Part shown: positions 1 through 7,937 of the stretch, piece by piece | How positions within the stretch are numbered: position 1 is the stretch's first letter | Layout: every line of letters begins with the position of its first letter | Source: Bacillus multifaciens | Lineage (GTDB): Bacteria > Bacillota > Bacilli > Bacillales > Bacillaceae_G | Length of the DNA stretch: 64,000 nt | Direction: 5' to 3' | Assembly (NCBI RefSeq): GCF_030756675.1 | Contig: NZ_JAVBXD010000011.1 | Coordinates: 1-64,000 of the forward strand | The notes under the pieces: model-generated | The model's database searches: none | Seen by the model: only the letters and a program-made list of their open reading frames with translations | Told to the model about the DNA's origin: nothing | Program-made: the position numbers and the translations under genes

Positions 1-89
1 AGAGGGTAATGGAAGAGCTTGCAAGCCTTTTTTTTATGCACTCATGCTATGTGCGAATTCTTCGCAATACTCTGTACTTTTATTTTGCA

Positions 90-203
90 TTAAACATCTA
101 TAACACGTAAAAAATAAGTAATTGCCTGATATTGATAATAATTTGTGAATACAGGGATATTATCCAATTTATCTCTTTCGGGATGAAAATATATCTTTTT
201 CAT
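90..203 (-). CDS. possible 37-residue small protein
   Basis: A short minus-strand frame starts MKKIYFHPERDKLDN and ends FLRVIDV. A GAGGTGAT ribosome site lies a few bases before the ATG, which is the main reason to list it. It has no membrane segment or motif I recognise. It may be the stump of a longer gene or a genuine small protein. The rest of positions 1-400 shows no other gene-like feature. Confidence is low because of the length. Confidence 0.3.
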   Translation of the reverse strand: MKKIYFHPERDKLDNIPVFTNYYQYQAITYFLRVIDV

Positions 204-412
204 GATATCACCTCAATCTTTTATTTAATGCTATTGTCTCACCTTTATTTTTACTTTAATAGGAAATACAAAAATCTTTTCTAATTCTTTTTCGCACAGT
301 AACCTAAGTTGGGATTATACCTCATAATTACATTTACAAAGTACGTTGCAAAAATTTAAATTGTATCAAAAGGTACACCTTTTTTAGTACAATAAACTCT
401 ATTGAATTTTGC

Positions 413-474
413 ACTTCAAAAGGTTTTAAAATACAGTTTTGAAGTACTAAATAATTAATTATACCTTTTGAAGT
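413..474. repeat. inverted repeats upstream of recombinase genes (candidate recombination site or operator)
   Basis: ACTTCAAAAGGT at 413-424 and its exact reverse complement ACCTTTTGAAGT at 463-474 flank a further half copy, TTTTGAAGTA, at 437-446. A related TATCAAAAGGTAC lies near 364. The cluster sits directly before the serine recombinase gene. Spaced, dyad-related 12-mers in front of a resolvase are what a res/crossover site or an autoregulatory operator looks like. The function is inferred from position. Confidence 0.5.
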
Positions 475-525
475 ATTTTTGTTATAATTTTGGTAGAACC
501 AATTTCGAAGGGATGTCTATTTATT

Positions 526-1131
526 TTGAATACAAGAAAATTCGGATATATAAGAGTCAGTAGCAAAGATCAAAACGAAGATCGTCAGATTGAAGCAATG
601 AAAAAACTCATCACTGACGAAAGAGATATTTTTGTCGATAAACAGAGCGGAAGAGATTTTAACCGAGAACAATACCAACTTCTAAAACGCATGTTAAGAA
701 AAGATGATATTTTATATATTCATTCCCTAGATCGTTTCGGCAGAAATAAAGAAGCTATCCTAGAGGAGTGGAAAGATATTACCCAAAATATTCAAGCCCA
801 TATTGTTGTATTAGATATGCCACTATTAGATACAATTCAATATAAAGATAGTTTGGGAAACCTTATTACTGATTTAGTACTCCAAATCTTGTCCTGGCTT
901 GCTGAAGAAGAACGAACAAAAATAAAGACTCGTCAACGTGAGGGGATTGAAGCTGCAAAGAAAAAAGGTAAGCATTTAGGTAGACCGAAAACTGAAATCA
1001 CTCAAGAATTTATCGATGTATATAACGATTGGAAACAAGGAAAGATCACTGCGCTATACGCTATGAAGAAATGCAATATGACAAGTCCTACATTTTACAG
1101 GGTTGTCAAAAGGTATGAGGATAAGGAGTGA
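526..1131 (+). CDS. serine recombinase (resolvase/invertase family)
   Basis: About 201 residues. The N-terminal catalytic domain has the resolvase signature Y-I-R-V-S with the nucleophile Ser, then DRFGRN and the GNLITDLVLQILSWLAEEER helix region. The C-terminal part carries KKGKHLGRPK and a helix-turn-helix. I place the start at TTG 526 because GAAGGGATG at 507-515 is a well-spaced ribosome site; an upstream ATG-less extension to 490 is possible. The frame runs almost directly into the tyrosine recombinase gene, so the two are probably co-transcribed. Such recombinases resolve cointegrates or invert DNA; no transposase is visible beside it, so the element it served is unknown. Confidence 0.85.
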   Translation: MNTRKFGYIRVSSKDQNEDRQIEAMKKLITDERDIFVDKQSGRDFNREQYQLLKRMLRKDDILYIHSLDRFGRNKEAILEEWKDITQNIQAHIVVLDMPLLDTIQYKDSLGNLITDLVLQILSWLAEEERTKIKTRQREGIEAAKKKGKHLGRPKTEITQEFIDVYNDWKQGKITALYAMKKCNMTSPTFYRVVKRYEDKE

Positions 1132-1141
1132 AAAATATAGC

Positions 1142-2107
1142 ATGACTACAAAAGAGACTCGAACTACAATAGAAGGCTTCTCTTCCTATTTATCAAGCAA
1201 AGGAAGAAAGCCTTCAACAATTAAAAGGTATATCTACGATGTGGAAAGTTTCATTCAATGGCTATATTTATCAAAAAGAGATAATAAAGACAATATTTGG
1301 GTTTCATTACAGAAAAAAGATTTTGAATCCTTTTTCAATTTTTTAAAAGAAGATCGGCAATACTCTGATAAAACTATACACCGTATATATATTGTTCTAA
1401 ATAGGTTGTACGAATACTTAGATTTACCAAGTCCAATGGAGAGCATTATAAACATAGATCCACCAAATAGAGCATTGCGTAGAGAAGATTTCATTTCCCT
1501 TCGAGAAGAGAAAAATCTAAAGCAAGTAGTTGCTTCATTAAAAGGACTCACAGAAAAACAACAATCAACACGCCCAATGATCTTAGAGCGGAATATTTCT
1601 ATCATTACATTACTCTTGGATTATGGATTATCTTTAAAAGAGCTTGTTTCTTTACGAATGATACACGTTCATTTCGAAAATAATACCTTATCCATTCCTG
1701 AAGAATCAAAAGTAAATAGAACCATTCATTTGAAGGAAAGAGATAAATTACACTTATACAATTACTATCAAACTATCCCTGAACCTGTACGTCCTAAGTA
1801 TCACAGTAATGATCCACTATTCGTTGCTTTCGACATTACTCGTGGGACATACCACTGGAGCTATGACGATGACGCACCGAAATTTTTAACTGAAATCTCA
1901 ATACAAAAAATGATTCGTTTAGAAATAAAACGTGCTAATCTCCGAAAGGGAATTTCAGCTCAGCATTTTCGAAACACCTTTATTTTAAGGAGTATCCAAG
2001 GTGATACTACATCTGAAGAAATCATGCAACAAATCGGATTTAAATCTCAATTCTCCCTAAAAAGATATTATGATTACTATAAGAAAAACGAACTGGATAC
2101 AGATTGA
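1142..2107 (+). CDS. tyrosine recombinase/integrase with altered catalytic residues
   Basis: About 321 residues. It has an N-terminal SAM-like core-binding domain (SSYLSSKGRKPSTIKRYIYDVESF) and a C-terminal phage-integrase fold. Box I reads GLSLKEL where active enzymes have G-L-R-x-x-E-L, so the first catalytic Arg appears to be Ser. Box II reads SAQHFRNTF, keeping the Arg but shifting the His. The usual LGH is IGF. The candidate nucleophile Tyr lies in LKRYYDYY. ATG 1142 has AAGGAG upstream, and the frame is open back to 1103, overlapping the previous gene. It may be a specialised partner recombinase or a degenerating one. Confidence 0.8.
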   Translation: MTTKETRTTIEGFSSYLSSKGRKPSTIKRYIYDVESFIQWLYLSKRDNKDNIWVSLQKKDFESFFNFLKEDRQYSDKTIHRIYIVLNRLYEYLDLPSPMESIINIDPPNRALRREDFISLREEKNLKQVVASLKGLTEKQQSTRPMILERNISIITLLLDYGLSLKELVSLRMIHVHFENNTLSIPEESKVNRTIHLKERDKLHLYNYYQTIPEPVRPKYHSNDPLFVAFDITRGTYHWSYDDDAPKFLTEISIQKMIRLEIKRANLRKGISAQHFRNTFILRSIQGDTTSEEIMQQIGFKSQFSLKRYYDYYKKNELDTD

Positions 2108-2305
2108 AAACCAGGATTTAATGTGTAATTTTTACATACCTAATACTTTTTAATTATTTTATGGAGGAAAAGAGGGGAATTTGGTCGGGATATCCTTCTT
2201 TTGATGGTTCATAAACTACAGTAGCGGTTAATGTTTTTATGTAATTTTTAGAAAATTCGTGATAAAATATAGTTAATATCAAAAGAGTGTTAAGGAGGTG
2301 AAGAG

Positions 2306-2437
2306 ATGCATTGTTCTGTTATTTTGCGCGAGAAATGGATTGATTGTATATATATTTGCCGCGCAAATTTTTACGGTGCATTTGAAAAAGGGCGAAGTCT
2401 GTCCTTTTCTAACAAATGCATACTAAATACAGAATGA
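2306..2437 (+). CDS. 43-residue leader ORF of the ABC-F gene
   Basis: The ORF begins MHCSVILREKWIDC and ends KCILNTE. It has a near-perfect AGGAGGTG ribosome site at 2293-2300, stronger than that of the ABC-F gene itself. It is followed by short hairpins and then a strong intrinsic terminator before the ABC-F gene. This arrangement (translated leader, alternative hairpins, terminator, ABC-F gene) is the one used for ribosome-mediated attenuation of antibiotic-resistance ABC-F genes. The peptide is more likely a sensor of stalled ribosomes than a functional protein. That role is inferred from layout. Confidence 0.6.
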   Translation: MHCSVILREKWIDCIYICRANFYGAFEKGRSLSFSNKCILNTE

Positions 2438-2518
2438 TAAGAAGTCTCTTCGCCAAGCCAAAATAGATTGGCAAGATGGTTCCCATTTGGGTTCCTTTCT
2501 TGTTCTAACTTTTTTGTC

Positions 2519-2555
2519 CGTAGAAAAGAACGTTTCTTCTTTTCTACGTTTTTTT
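2519..2555 (+). terminator. intrinsic terminator/attenuator before ABC-F gene
   Basis: CGTAGAAAAGAA (2519-2530) pairs perfectly with TTCTTTTCTACG (2537-2548) across a 6-base loop and is followed by seven T residues. It lies between the leader ORF and the ABC-F start codon, so it should stop transcription unless an upstream structure prevents it folding. Confidence 0.8.
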
Positions 2556-2654
2556 GTATTTACTAAAATACATTCAAGGGAAACTTTGACTTTGAATCTA
2601 AGTCATATGAATTTATAAAATGTAATATTTTAATGGGATAAAGGGGTGTTCAAT

Positions 2655-4535
2655 ATGATTATGAGTAGATTGCAACAAATAAGTAAGATGTTTGGAGGGA
2701 ATTCAATTTTTGAGAATCTTTCACTTGAAATACATGATGGAGAACGTGTTGGCTTAGTTGGCCACAATGGCGGGGGAAAAACCACTATTATGAAAATCAT
2801 AGCAGGTACCGAAACAGTGGATAGTGGAATTGTTACATGGAAGAAAGGAATAAAAATCGGTTATTTATCGCAAATCCCTGTCTTTTCTGATCAGACTTTA
2901 AGTAAAGATGTGTTGATGTCTGCTTTTTCAGAAGTTCTTGCTATTTCAAAGAAAATGATGTTACTTGAAGCAAGCATGGCTGATGAAAAAGGAGAAAAAG
3001 ACTTAAATCACCTTTTAGAGGAGTATGGTTCGCTGCAAGAATCTTTTGTTATGCTAGATGGCTATGAGATTGATGCAAAAGTTTCTAAGGTGGCAAATGG
3101 TTTGGGGGTAACTAAATTATTAGATACTCCGTTTTCATCCTTAAGTGGTGGAGAGAAAACGAAAATATGCCTCGGGATGATATTATTGGAAAAACCCGAC
3201 CTGCTACTGTTAGACGAACCAACAAACCACTTGGATATTTCAGCTGTTGAATGGTTAGAACAGTTTTTAAAGGATTATAAAGGATCAGTTGTTATTGTCT
3301 CCCATGACCGTTACTTTCTGGATGAAGTGGTAACTAAAATTATTGATTTAGAAAATGGAGAAGTAAATGTTTATCACCAAAATTATTCAGGATTTGTTAT
3401 TGAAAAAGAAAAGCTACTGATGGAGGAATTTCAGGCTTATAAAGAGCAACAAAAGAAAATAAAAAAAATGAAAGAGGCCATAAAGCGGTTGAGAGAGTGG
3501 GCAAATCAGTCATATCCCCCCAGCGAAGCTTTATTTAAAAGAGCGAAAAACATGGAAAGAGCTTTGGAACGAATAGAGAAACTAAAGCGACCGGTATTAG
3601 AGAGAAAAAAAATGGGGCTACAATTTGATTCTGCAGATAGAAGCGGAAAAGATGTGATTATTATAAAAAATGCTAGTAAATCCTTTGGAGGAAATACTCT
3701 TTTTCAAAATGCAAATGTACATATTCAATACAAAGAACGGATAGCGATTGTTGGAAATAATGGTACTGGAAAATCCACCTTGTTGAAGATGATACAAGGA
3801 GAGGTAAAAGGCGATGAAGGAGAAATTCGGGTTGGAAGCAATGTTAAAATTGGCTATCTTTCGCAGCAGTTATATATGAATAATTTAAATGAATCGGTAA
3901 TTGAAGCTTTTCGTGCGGAAGTGAAAGTAACAGAAGGAGAAGCGCGGAATATCTTAGCAGGATTTTTGTTTTACGGTCCCTCTGTATTCCACAAAGTAGG
4001 TCAATTAAGCGGAGGAGAGAGAATGAGGCTTCGTTTGGCACAACTGATGCATCAGGATATAAACCTATTGATATTGGATGAGCCGACAAACCATCTTGAT
4101 ATTGATTCTCGGGAAGTGCTTGAGGAAGCAATCAAAGATTTTCAAGGGACGATTTTAGTGGTGTCCCATGATCGCTATTTATTAAATAAACTGTTTGAAA
4201 AAACATATTGGATTGAGAATGGAGCCATTTATCACTTTGCCGGAAATTACAGTTGGGCACGAAAAAAGCTTCAAGAGTTATCTTCTAAAAAAGAAGAAAC
4301 TGAAAAAACAAAAAAAACTGTTGAAAAAACCAAAATCCAGATAAATAAAGAAGGGGAAAAATTGGAGCAATTCGAAGTGGAATTGGAGGAAGTTGAAAAT
4401 TCTCTACAGGAAAATAATCAGAGAATGGAAATAGAAACAGATTTACTAAAACTACAAACTCTTTTTGAACAAAGGCTGATATTGGAACAACAACGAAATG
4501 ATTTATATCGGGATCTGGAAGAATTTATTGGATAG
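2655..4535 (+). CDS. ABC-F family ATPase, probably ribosome-protection type
   Basis: About 626 residues with two ABC domains and no membrane segment. Domain 1 has Walker A GHNGGGKTT, signature LSGGEKTK and Walker B LLLLDEPTNHLD. Domain 2 has GNNGTGKST, LSGGERMR and LLILDEPTNHLD. A highly charged linker (around residues 250-320) joins them, and the C terminus is a coiled coil. ABC-F proteins bind the ribosomal E site; some housekeeping members have this length, while others displace lincosamide/pleuromutilin/streptogramin drugs. The attenuator upstream favours a drug-responsive role, which is inference. ATG 2655 is chosen because AAGGGG lies 8 bases before it; a GTG at 2646 overlaps that site. 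Confidence 0.88.
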   Translation: MIMSRLQQISKMFGGNSIFENLSLEIHDGERVGLVGHNGGGKTTIMKIIAGTETVDSGIVTWKKGIKIGYLSQIPVFSDQTLSKDVLMSAFSEVLAISKKMMLLEASMADEKGEKDLNHLLEEYGSLQESFVMLDGYEIDAKVSKVANGLGVTKLLDTPFSSLSGGEKTKICLGMILLEKPDLLLLDEPTNHLDISAVEWLEQFLKDYKGSVVIVSHDRYFLDEVVTKIIDLENGEVNVYHQNYSGFVIEKEKLLMEEFQAYKEQQKKIKKMKEAIKRLREWANQSYPPSEALFKRAKNMERALERIEKLKRPVLERKKMGLQFDSADRSGKDVIIIKNASKSFGGNTLFQNANVHIQYKERIAIVGNNGTGKSTLLKMIQGEVKGDEGEIRVGSNVKIGYLSQQLYMNNLNESVIEAFRAEVKVTEGEARNILAGFLFYGPSVFHKVGQLSGGERMRLRLAQLMHQDINLLILDEPTNHLDIDSREVLEEAIKDFQGTILVVSHDRYLLNKLFEKTYWIENGAIYHFAGNYSWARKKLQELSSKKEETEKTKKTVEKTKIQINKEGEKLEQFEVELEEVENSLQENNQRMEIETDLLKLQTLFEQRLILEQQRNDLYRDLEEFIG

Positions 4536-4629
4536 TAAAAAAGAATAATTATTTTGGTTCTTTTAGCAGGCCACCAGATACCGGCAAAACTACATTAAAC
4601 TTAAGGATTTAGACTAAAAGCACATTACT

Positions 4630-4794
4630 ATGAGTCATGGACTGCTAGAAGCATCAAAAAGAGGGTACAAATTTCTTTATCTTACTTCAGATTTTAAAGA
4701 CTATTATTAAAAATATGGATGGGAAAAGATTGGGGTTGCTTATGGACCTAGTGGGGGATACATACCTTTGTTTAAAAAGTCAACGAATCTATAA
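4630..4794 (+). pseudogene. GNAT acetyltransferase C-terminal remnant
   Basis: The translation reads ...GYKFLYLTSDFKDYY, then an in-frame TAA at 4708-4710, then KYGWEKIGVAYGPSGGYIPLF. This is the typical end of a GNAT acetyltransferase (Y-x-K-Y-G-W-E). No intact N-terminal half is visible upstream as far as the ABC-F stop. It is a decayed fragment, with the stop probably derived from a Glu codon. Confidence 0.6.
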
Positions 4795-4854
4795 TTAAAG
4801 CGACTTTTGTTCAACAAAAAGGTACTTTAGTTGAACAAGATTAAACAACTTTAA

Positions 4855-4895
4855 AGAGCCTTACTACAATAAAATGTAGCAAGGCTCTTATATTT
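4855..4895 (+). terminator. intrinsic terminator between convergent units
   Basis: AGAGCCTTACTACA pairs with TGTAGCAAGGCTCT around a short loop and is followed by TATATTTTTAT. It can end transcription arriving from the left. It also lies downstream of the minus-strand MFS gene. Confidence 0.65.
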
Positions 4896-5021
4896 TTATA
4901 TCAAAGCTAAATAACTTTATTATCACTTTACATAAAAAGCATAGCAGGCTCATGTGATAAATTTCTTATTCATTGTTAAGATAAAAACTATCATCCATTA
5001 TATCTATTTAGCTTTCTCTAA

Positions 5022-6215
5022 TTATGCTACGGTTTTATGGCCCTTTTCGTTTTCACTTTGTTTAGAGTATATGGTAAACAATATTAATGATACAAATAAA
5101 GTACTTACACCTGTAATAATAATAATATTTACCATTGAGAAGTACTCACTTAATGCACCAAATGCTAATGATAAAACCACCATTACAAATGAACAAATTA
5201 CATTTGATAACGATACAAGAGAAGCACGTATATTAGACGGGATTGAATGATGTAAGACTGCGTTAAATGTTGTATCCCAAATTTCAAATAAAACATTTAT
5301 TATTATAAATAACGATAAGATAATAAACATATTTGGTATCGACATAGCTAAAAACGATACTAAACTTATAATCAAACTCCAAAAAATTAAATTTTTCTCA
5401 GAAAATTTGTTTACAAAATAATATGAGTATGTCGATGCTACTGCACTAAATAAGGACAATACAGTAAATATAATTGCTATAGTAGACACACTAAATCCAA
5501 CTTCAACAAATAAAACTTGACCAAACATATATATTACTGACAATGTTCCTTGTAATAATGCAATAGTGATTATTAAGTTTTTGAAACTATTTTTACTTTT
5601 TAAAAAGTTATTCACTTCCGATATAATATTCGATTTTGTTTCTTTTGTGCCTTCTGCAGATAGAATTTTTCTTTCTTTAACTGAAAACAATACTATCAAA
5701 GCTAATAATTGACCTAATATTCCTGCAATAAAAACAAACTTCCATGAAATATTTTGTAAAAAACCACCTGCAAAAGAACTTAAAGCCAAAGCTATAATAG
5801 CAATTGCATTATACTTACCAATAATTCGTTGATAATAAGTTGATTGATCCTTATCCAAATTATTGTAGATTAATGTTTGATCCGCACCCGAAATCATTGC
5901 TAATCCAATACCATAGCATACAAACCCTAAAGCTAGAAAATATAAATTAGAAGGATTCAACATAGTAAAGAGATATACAATTATCAGAGTATGTCCCAAA
6001 GTAATTGCCTTTTTATTACCAAACTTATCTGCGATTATCCCCGATGGGACTTCAAATAAAAACATTGCACAGTTCAACATAGCCTGCAATATACTAATAT
6101 GTAACAAGGATACTCCTGATGAATTTAAGTAAATCATCCAAATAGATCTTTCAAAAAATAAGCTACCCCAGAAAATATAAACAAACATTCTATTAGTACT
6201 ATTATTGTTTTTCAT
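5022..6215 (-). CDS. MFS transporter, last gene of the peptide cluster
   Basis: 397 residues with about 12 predicted membrane helices. The first loop between helices 2 and 3 has the MFS-like stretch GIIADKFGNKKAITLG. It is the last gene of the minus-strand peptide cluster and starts 4 bases after the M3 peptidase gene stops, so it is translationally linked to it. In microcin C operons the MFS protein MccC exports the finished compound and protects the producer. By position this gene is the likely exporter here. The substrate is inferred, not visible. Confidence 0.85.
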   Translation of the reverse strand: MKNNNSTNRMFVYIFWGSLFFERSIWMIYLNSSGVSLLHISILQAMLNCAMFLFEVPSGIIADKFGNKKAITLGHTLIIVYLFTMLNPSNLYFLALGFVCYGIGLAMISGADQTLIYNNLDKDQSTYYQRIIGKYNAIAIIALALSSFAGGFLQNISWKFVFIAGILGQLLALIVLFSVKERKILSAEGTKETKSNIISEVNNFLKSKNSFKNLIITIALLQGTLSVIYMFGQVLFVEVGFSVSTIAIIFTVLSLFSAVASTYSYYFVNKFSEKNLIFWSLIISLVSFLAMSIPNMFIILSLFIIINVLFEIWDTTFNAVLHHSIPSNIRASLVSLSNVICSFVMVVLSLAFGALSEYFSMVNIIIITGVSTLFVSLILFTIYSKQSENEKGHKTVA

Positions 6216-6219
6216 GTCA

Positions 6220-7926
6220 TCAACCCTCTAATTGTGTTAATAGTTTATTAAGTATCTTGATTATTGACTTTACATGGGAATCGGAATTTATATTAATACC
6301 AATATCCTTTAAGATTTCCATGTCATTTTTACTACAGCCGTTAGAAAATAGATTAATGTATTTATACTTAAATTCGTCATTCTCATATATTTTCTCGACA
6401 ATATATTCTGATATACCTACAGCAACTACATAATCTAAATTATAGAAATTTTTATACAAATGAGGAATTCTTACCCAATTAAATTTATTTAATTCAATAT
6501 TTTCAAAATGCTCACTGTCATAATATTTCGATATTGTATCTACATAAATATTAGAGATTAATTCTGCAGTTAACCTTTCTTTTAAAGAGGCTAATGATAA
6601 TGCTTTTTCAAATTCAACTAATTGGAATGTCTGAAAGAAATTCTCTCTAATTTTATCGACATACTTATGCAAAATGGACAATTTAATTTCAGAATCACTA
6701 TATTTATCCAAAAGGTGTCTACTAAGTAATCCTTCATTAACCATAGATGAAATTTCAGTAATTAAGATAGATTGCTCTGAATATATAAAAGATTGATTTT
6801 TAGAAGAAATGTAGGATGCAATTGCCCCACCTATTTCATGTATTAATGTGTATAAACTATCTATGTTAGATTGCCAGTTTATAAGAATATAAGGGTGCGC
6901 ATCGTATACATTTAGAGAATACCCACCTGTTCTTTTTCCACTATAAGGAGACCAGTCAATCCAATTTTCATCAAAAACTTTTTTTACCAGATCAAGGTAA
7001 TCTTGACCTAACGGTGAAAGTGCTTCAAAGATAATATGTTTCGCTTCAGCAATATCAATTTTTTCATTAAATTCACCTATCAATGGATACATATCATAAT
7101 AGCTAATTTTATCTACTTGCATATTTTTCTTTTTTAGTTCAATAATCTTGTGAAACAAATTCAAATTTTCGTTAATTGCATTAGAATAACAATTAAAGTT
7201 TTGATATCCAACTTTATCTTTTAAATGGTAATCAAAGCTATTAACTTCTCCATTCTCTCTTGCTTTTATATTTTGAATTTTATTATGAGCATTTAATAAA
7301 AAAGCAGAGAAGTCTTTCTTTTTTTCTAACTCTTCTAATACTGCCATGTATGTACCTTTTCTTATATCTAATTCCTGAGATTCTAATAGTGTTAAATGGT
7401 TTTCATTCCTCACAACAATTTCCTTACCATTGTGATTAAACCTTGTTATTTCATTATCAGCATATAGTAGTTCTTTATACATCATCTCTATAGAAAGTGC
7501 ACTTTCCATTTCTACAACATTGGTTTTATTTTCAAAATCCTCTAACGTATGCAGATACTTTTTTAATTTCCCATCTACTTTAGAACGACTATAAATTAAT
7601 TCCTTATTGTTTTCCAACCATTCATGAAACTTATGTAAATAATTATCATAATAACTATATAAATCCTCTGCAGCGAACATTATTTTATTCGAATGATCAT
7701 TATTTATATTAGTATCATACTTTAGTAAAGCATAATTATATATTTTATTTAATCTTCTATATCCCTCTTCAATATCCTCAAGTACTTTATATAATAATGT
7801 TAAATCATTTTGTTCAATAATTTGTTCAAATTTAATTTCTTCGATATTATCTTGGAAACTTTGGAGTTCTTGCTTCCATTCTTCTTCGTTAATATAAATA
7901 TCTTTTAAGTTCCACGTTAAACTCAT
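6220..7926 (-). CDS. M3-family oligoendopeptidase-like protein with mutated zinc motif
   Basis: 568 residues resembling PepF/oligoendopeptidase F across the catalytic region: KRTGGYS, HPYILINW, then the metal site and downstream ITEISSMVNEGLL. The HExxH zinc motif reads H363-E-I-G-G367, so the second His ligand is Gly (codon at 6826-6828) and the following conserved His is Ala. The first His, Glu and the downstream Glu ligand remain. It sits between the ATPase-GNAT gene (11 bases) and the MFS gene (4 bases). It may be a catalytically inert peptide-binding chaperone, an altered metalloenzyme or a leader-processing factor. There is no signal peptide, so it is cytoplasmic. Confidence 0.85.
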   Translation of the reverse strand: MSLTWNLKDIYINEEEWKQELQSFQDNIEEIKFEQIIEQNDLTLLYKVLEDIEEGYRRLNKIYNYALLKYDTNINNDHSNKIMFAAEDLYSYYDNYLHKFHEWLENNKELIYSRSKVDGKLKKYLHTLEDFENKTNVVEMESALSIEMMYKELLYADNEITRFNHNGKEIVVRNENHLTLLESQELDIRKGTYMAVLEELEKKKDFSAFLLNAHNKIQNIKARENGEVNSFDYHLKDKVGYQNFNCYSNAINENLNLFHKIIELKKKNMQVDKISYYDMYPLIGEFNEKIDIAEAKHIIFEALSPLGQDYLDLVKKVFDENWIDWSPYSGKRTGGYSLNVYDAHPYILINWQSNIDSLYTLIHEIGGAIASYISSKNQSFIYSEQSILITEISSMVNEGLLSRHLLDKYSDSEIKLSILHKYVDKIRENFFQTFQLVEFEKALSLASLKERLTAELISNIYVDTISKYYDSEHFENIELNKFNWVRIPHLYKNFYNLDYVVAVGISEYIVEKIYENDEFKYKYINLFSNGCSKNDMEILKDIGININSDSHVKSIIKILNKLLTQLEG

Positions 7927-7937
7927 CTATTTCACCA

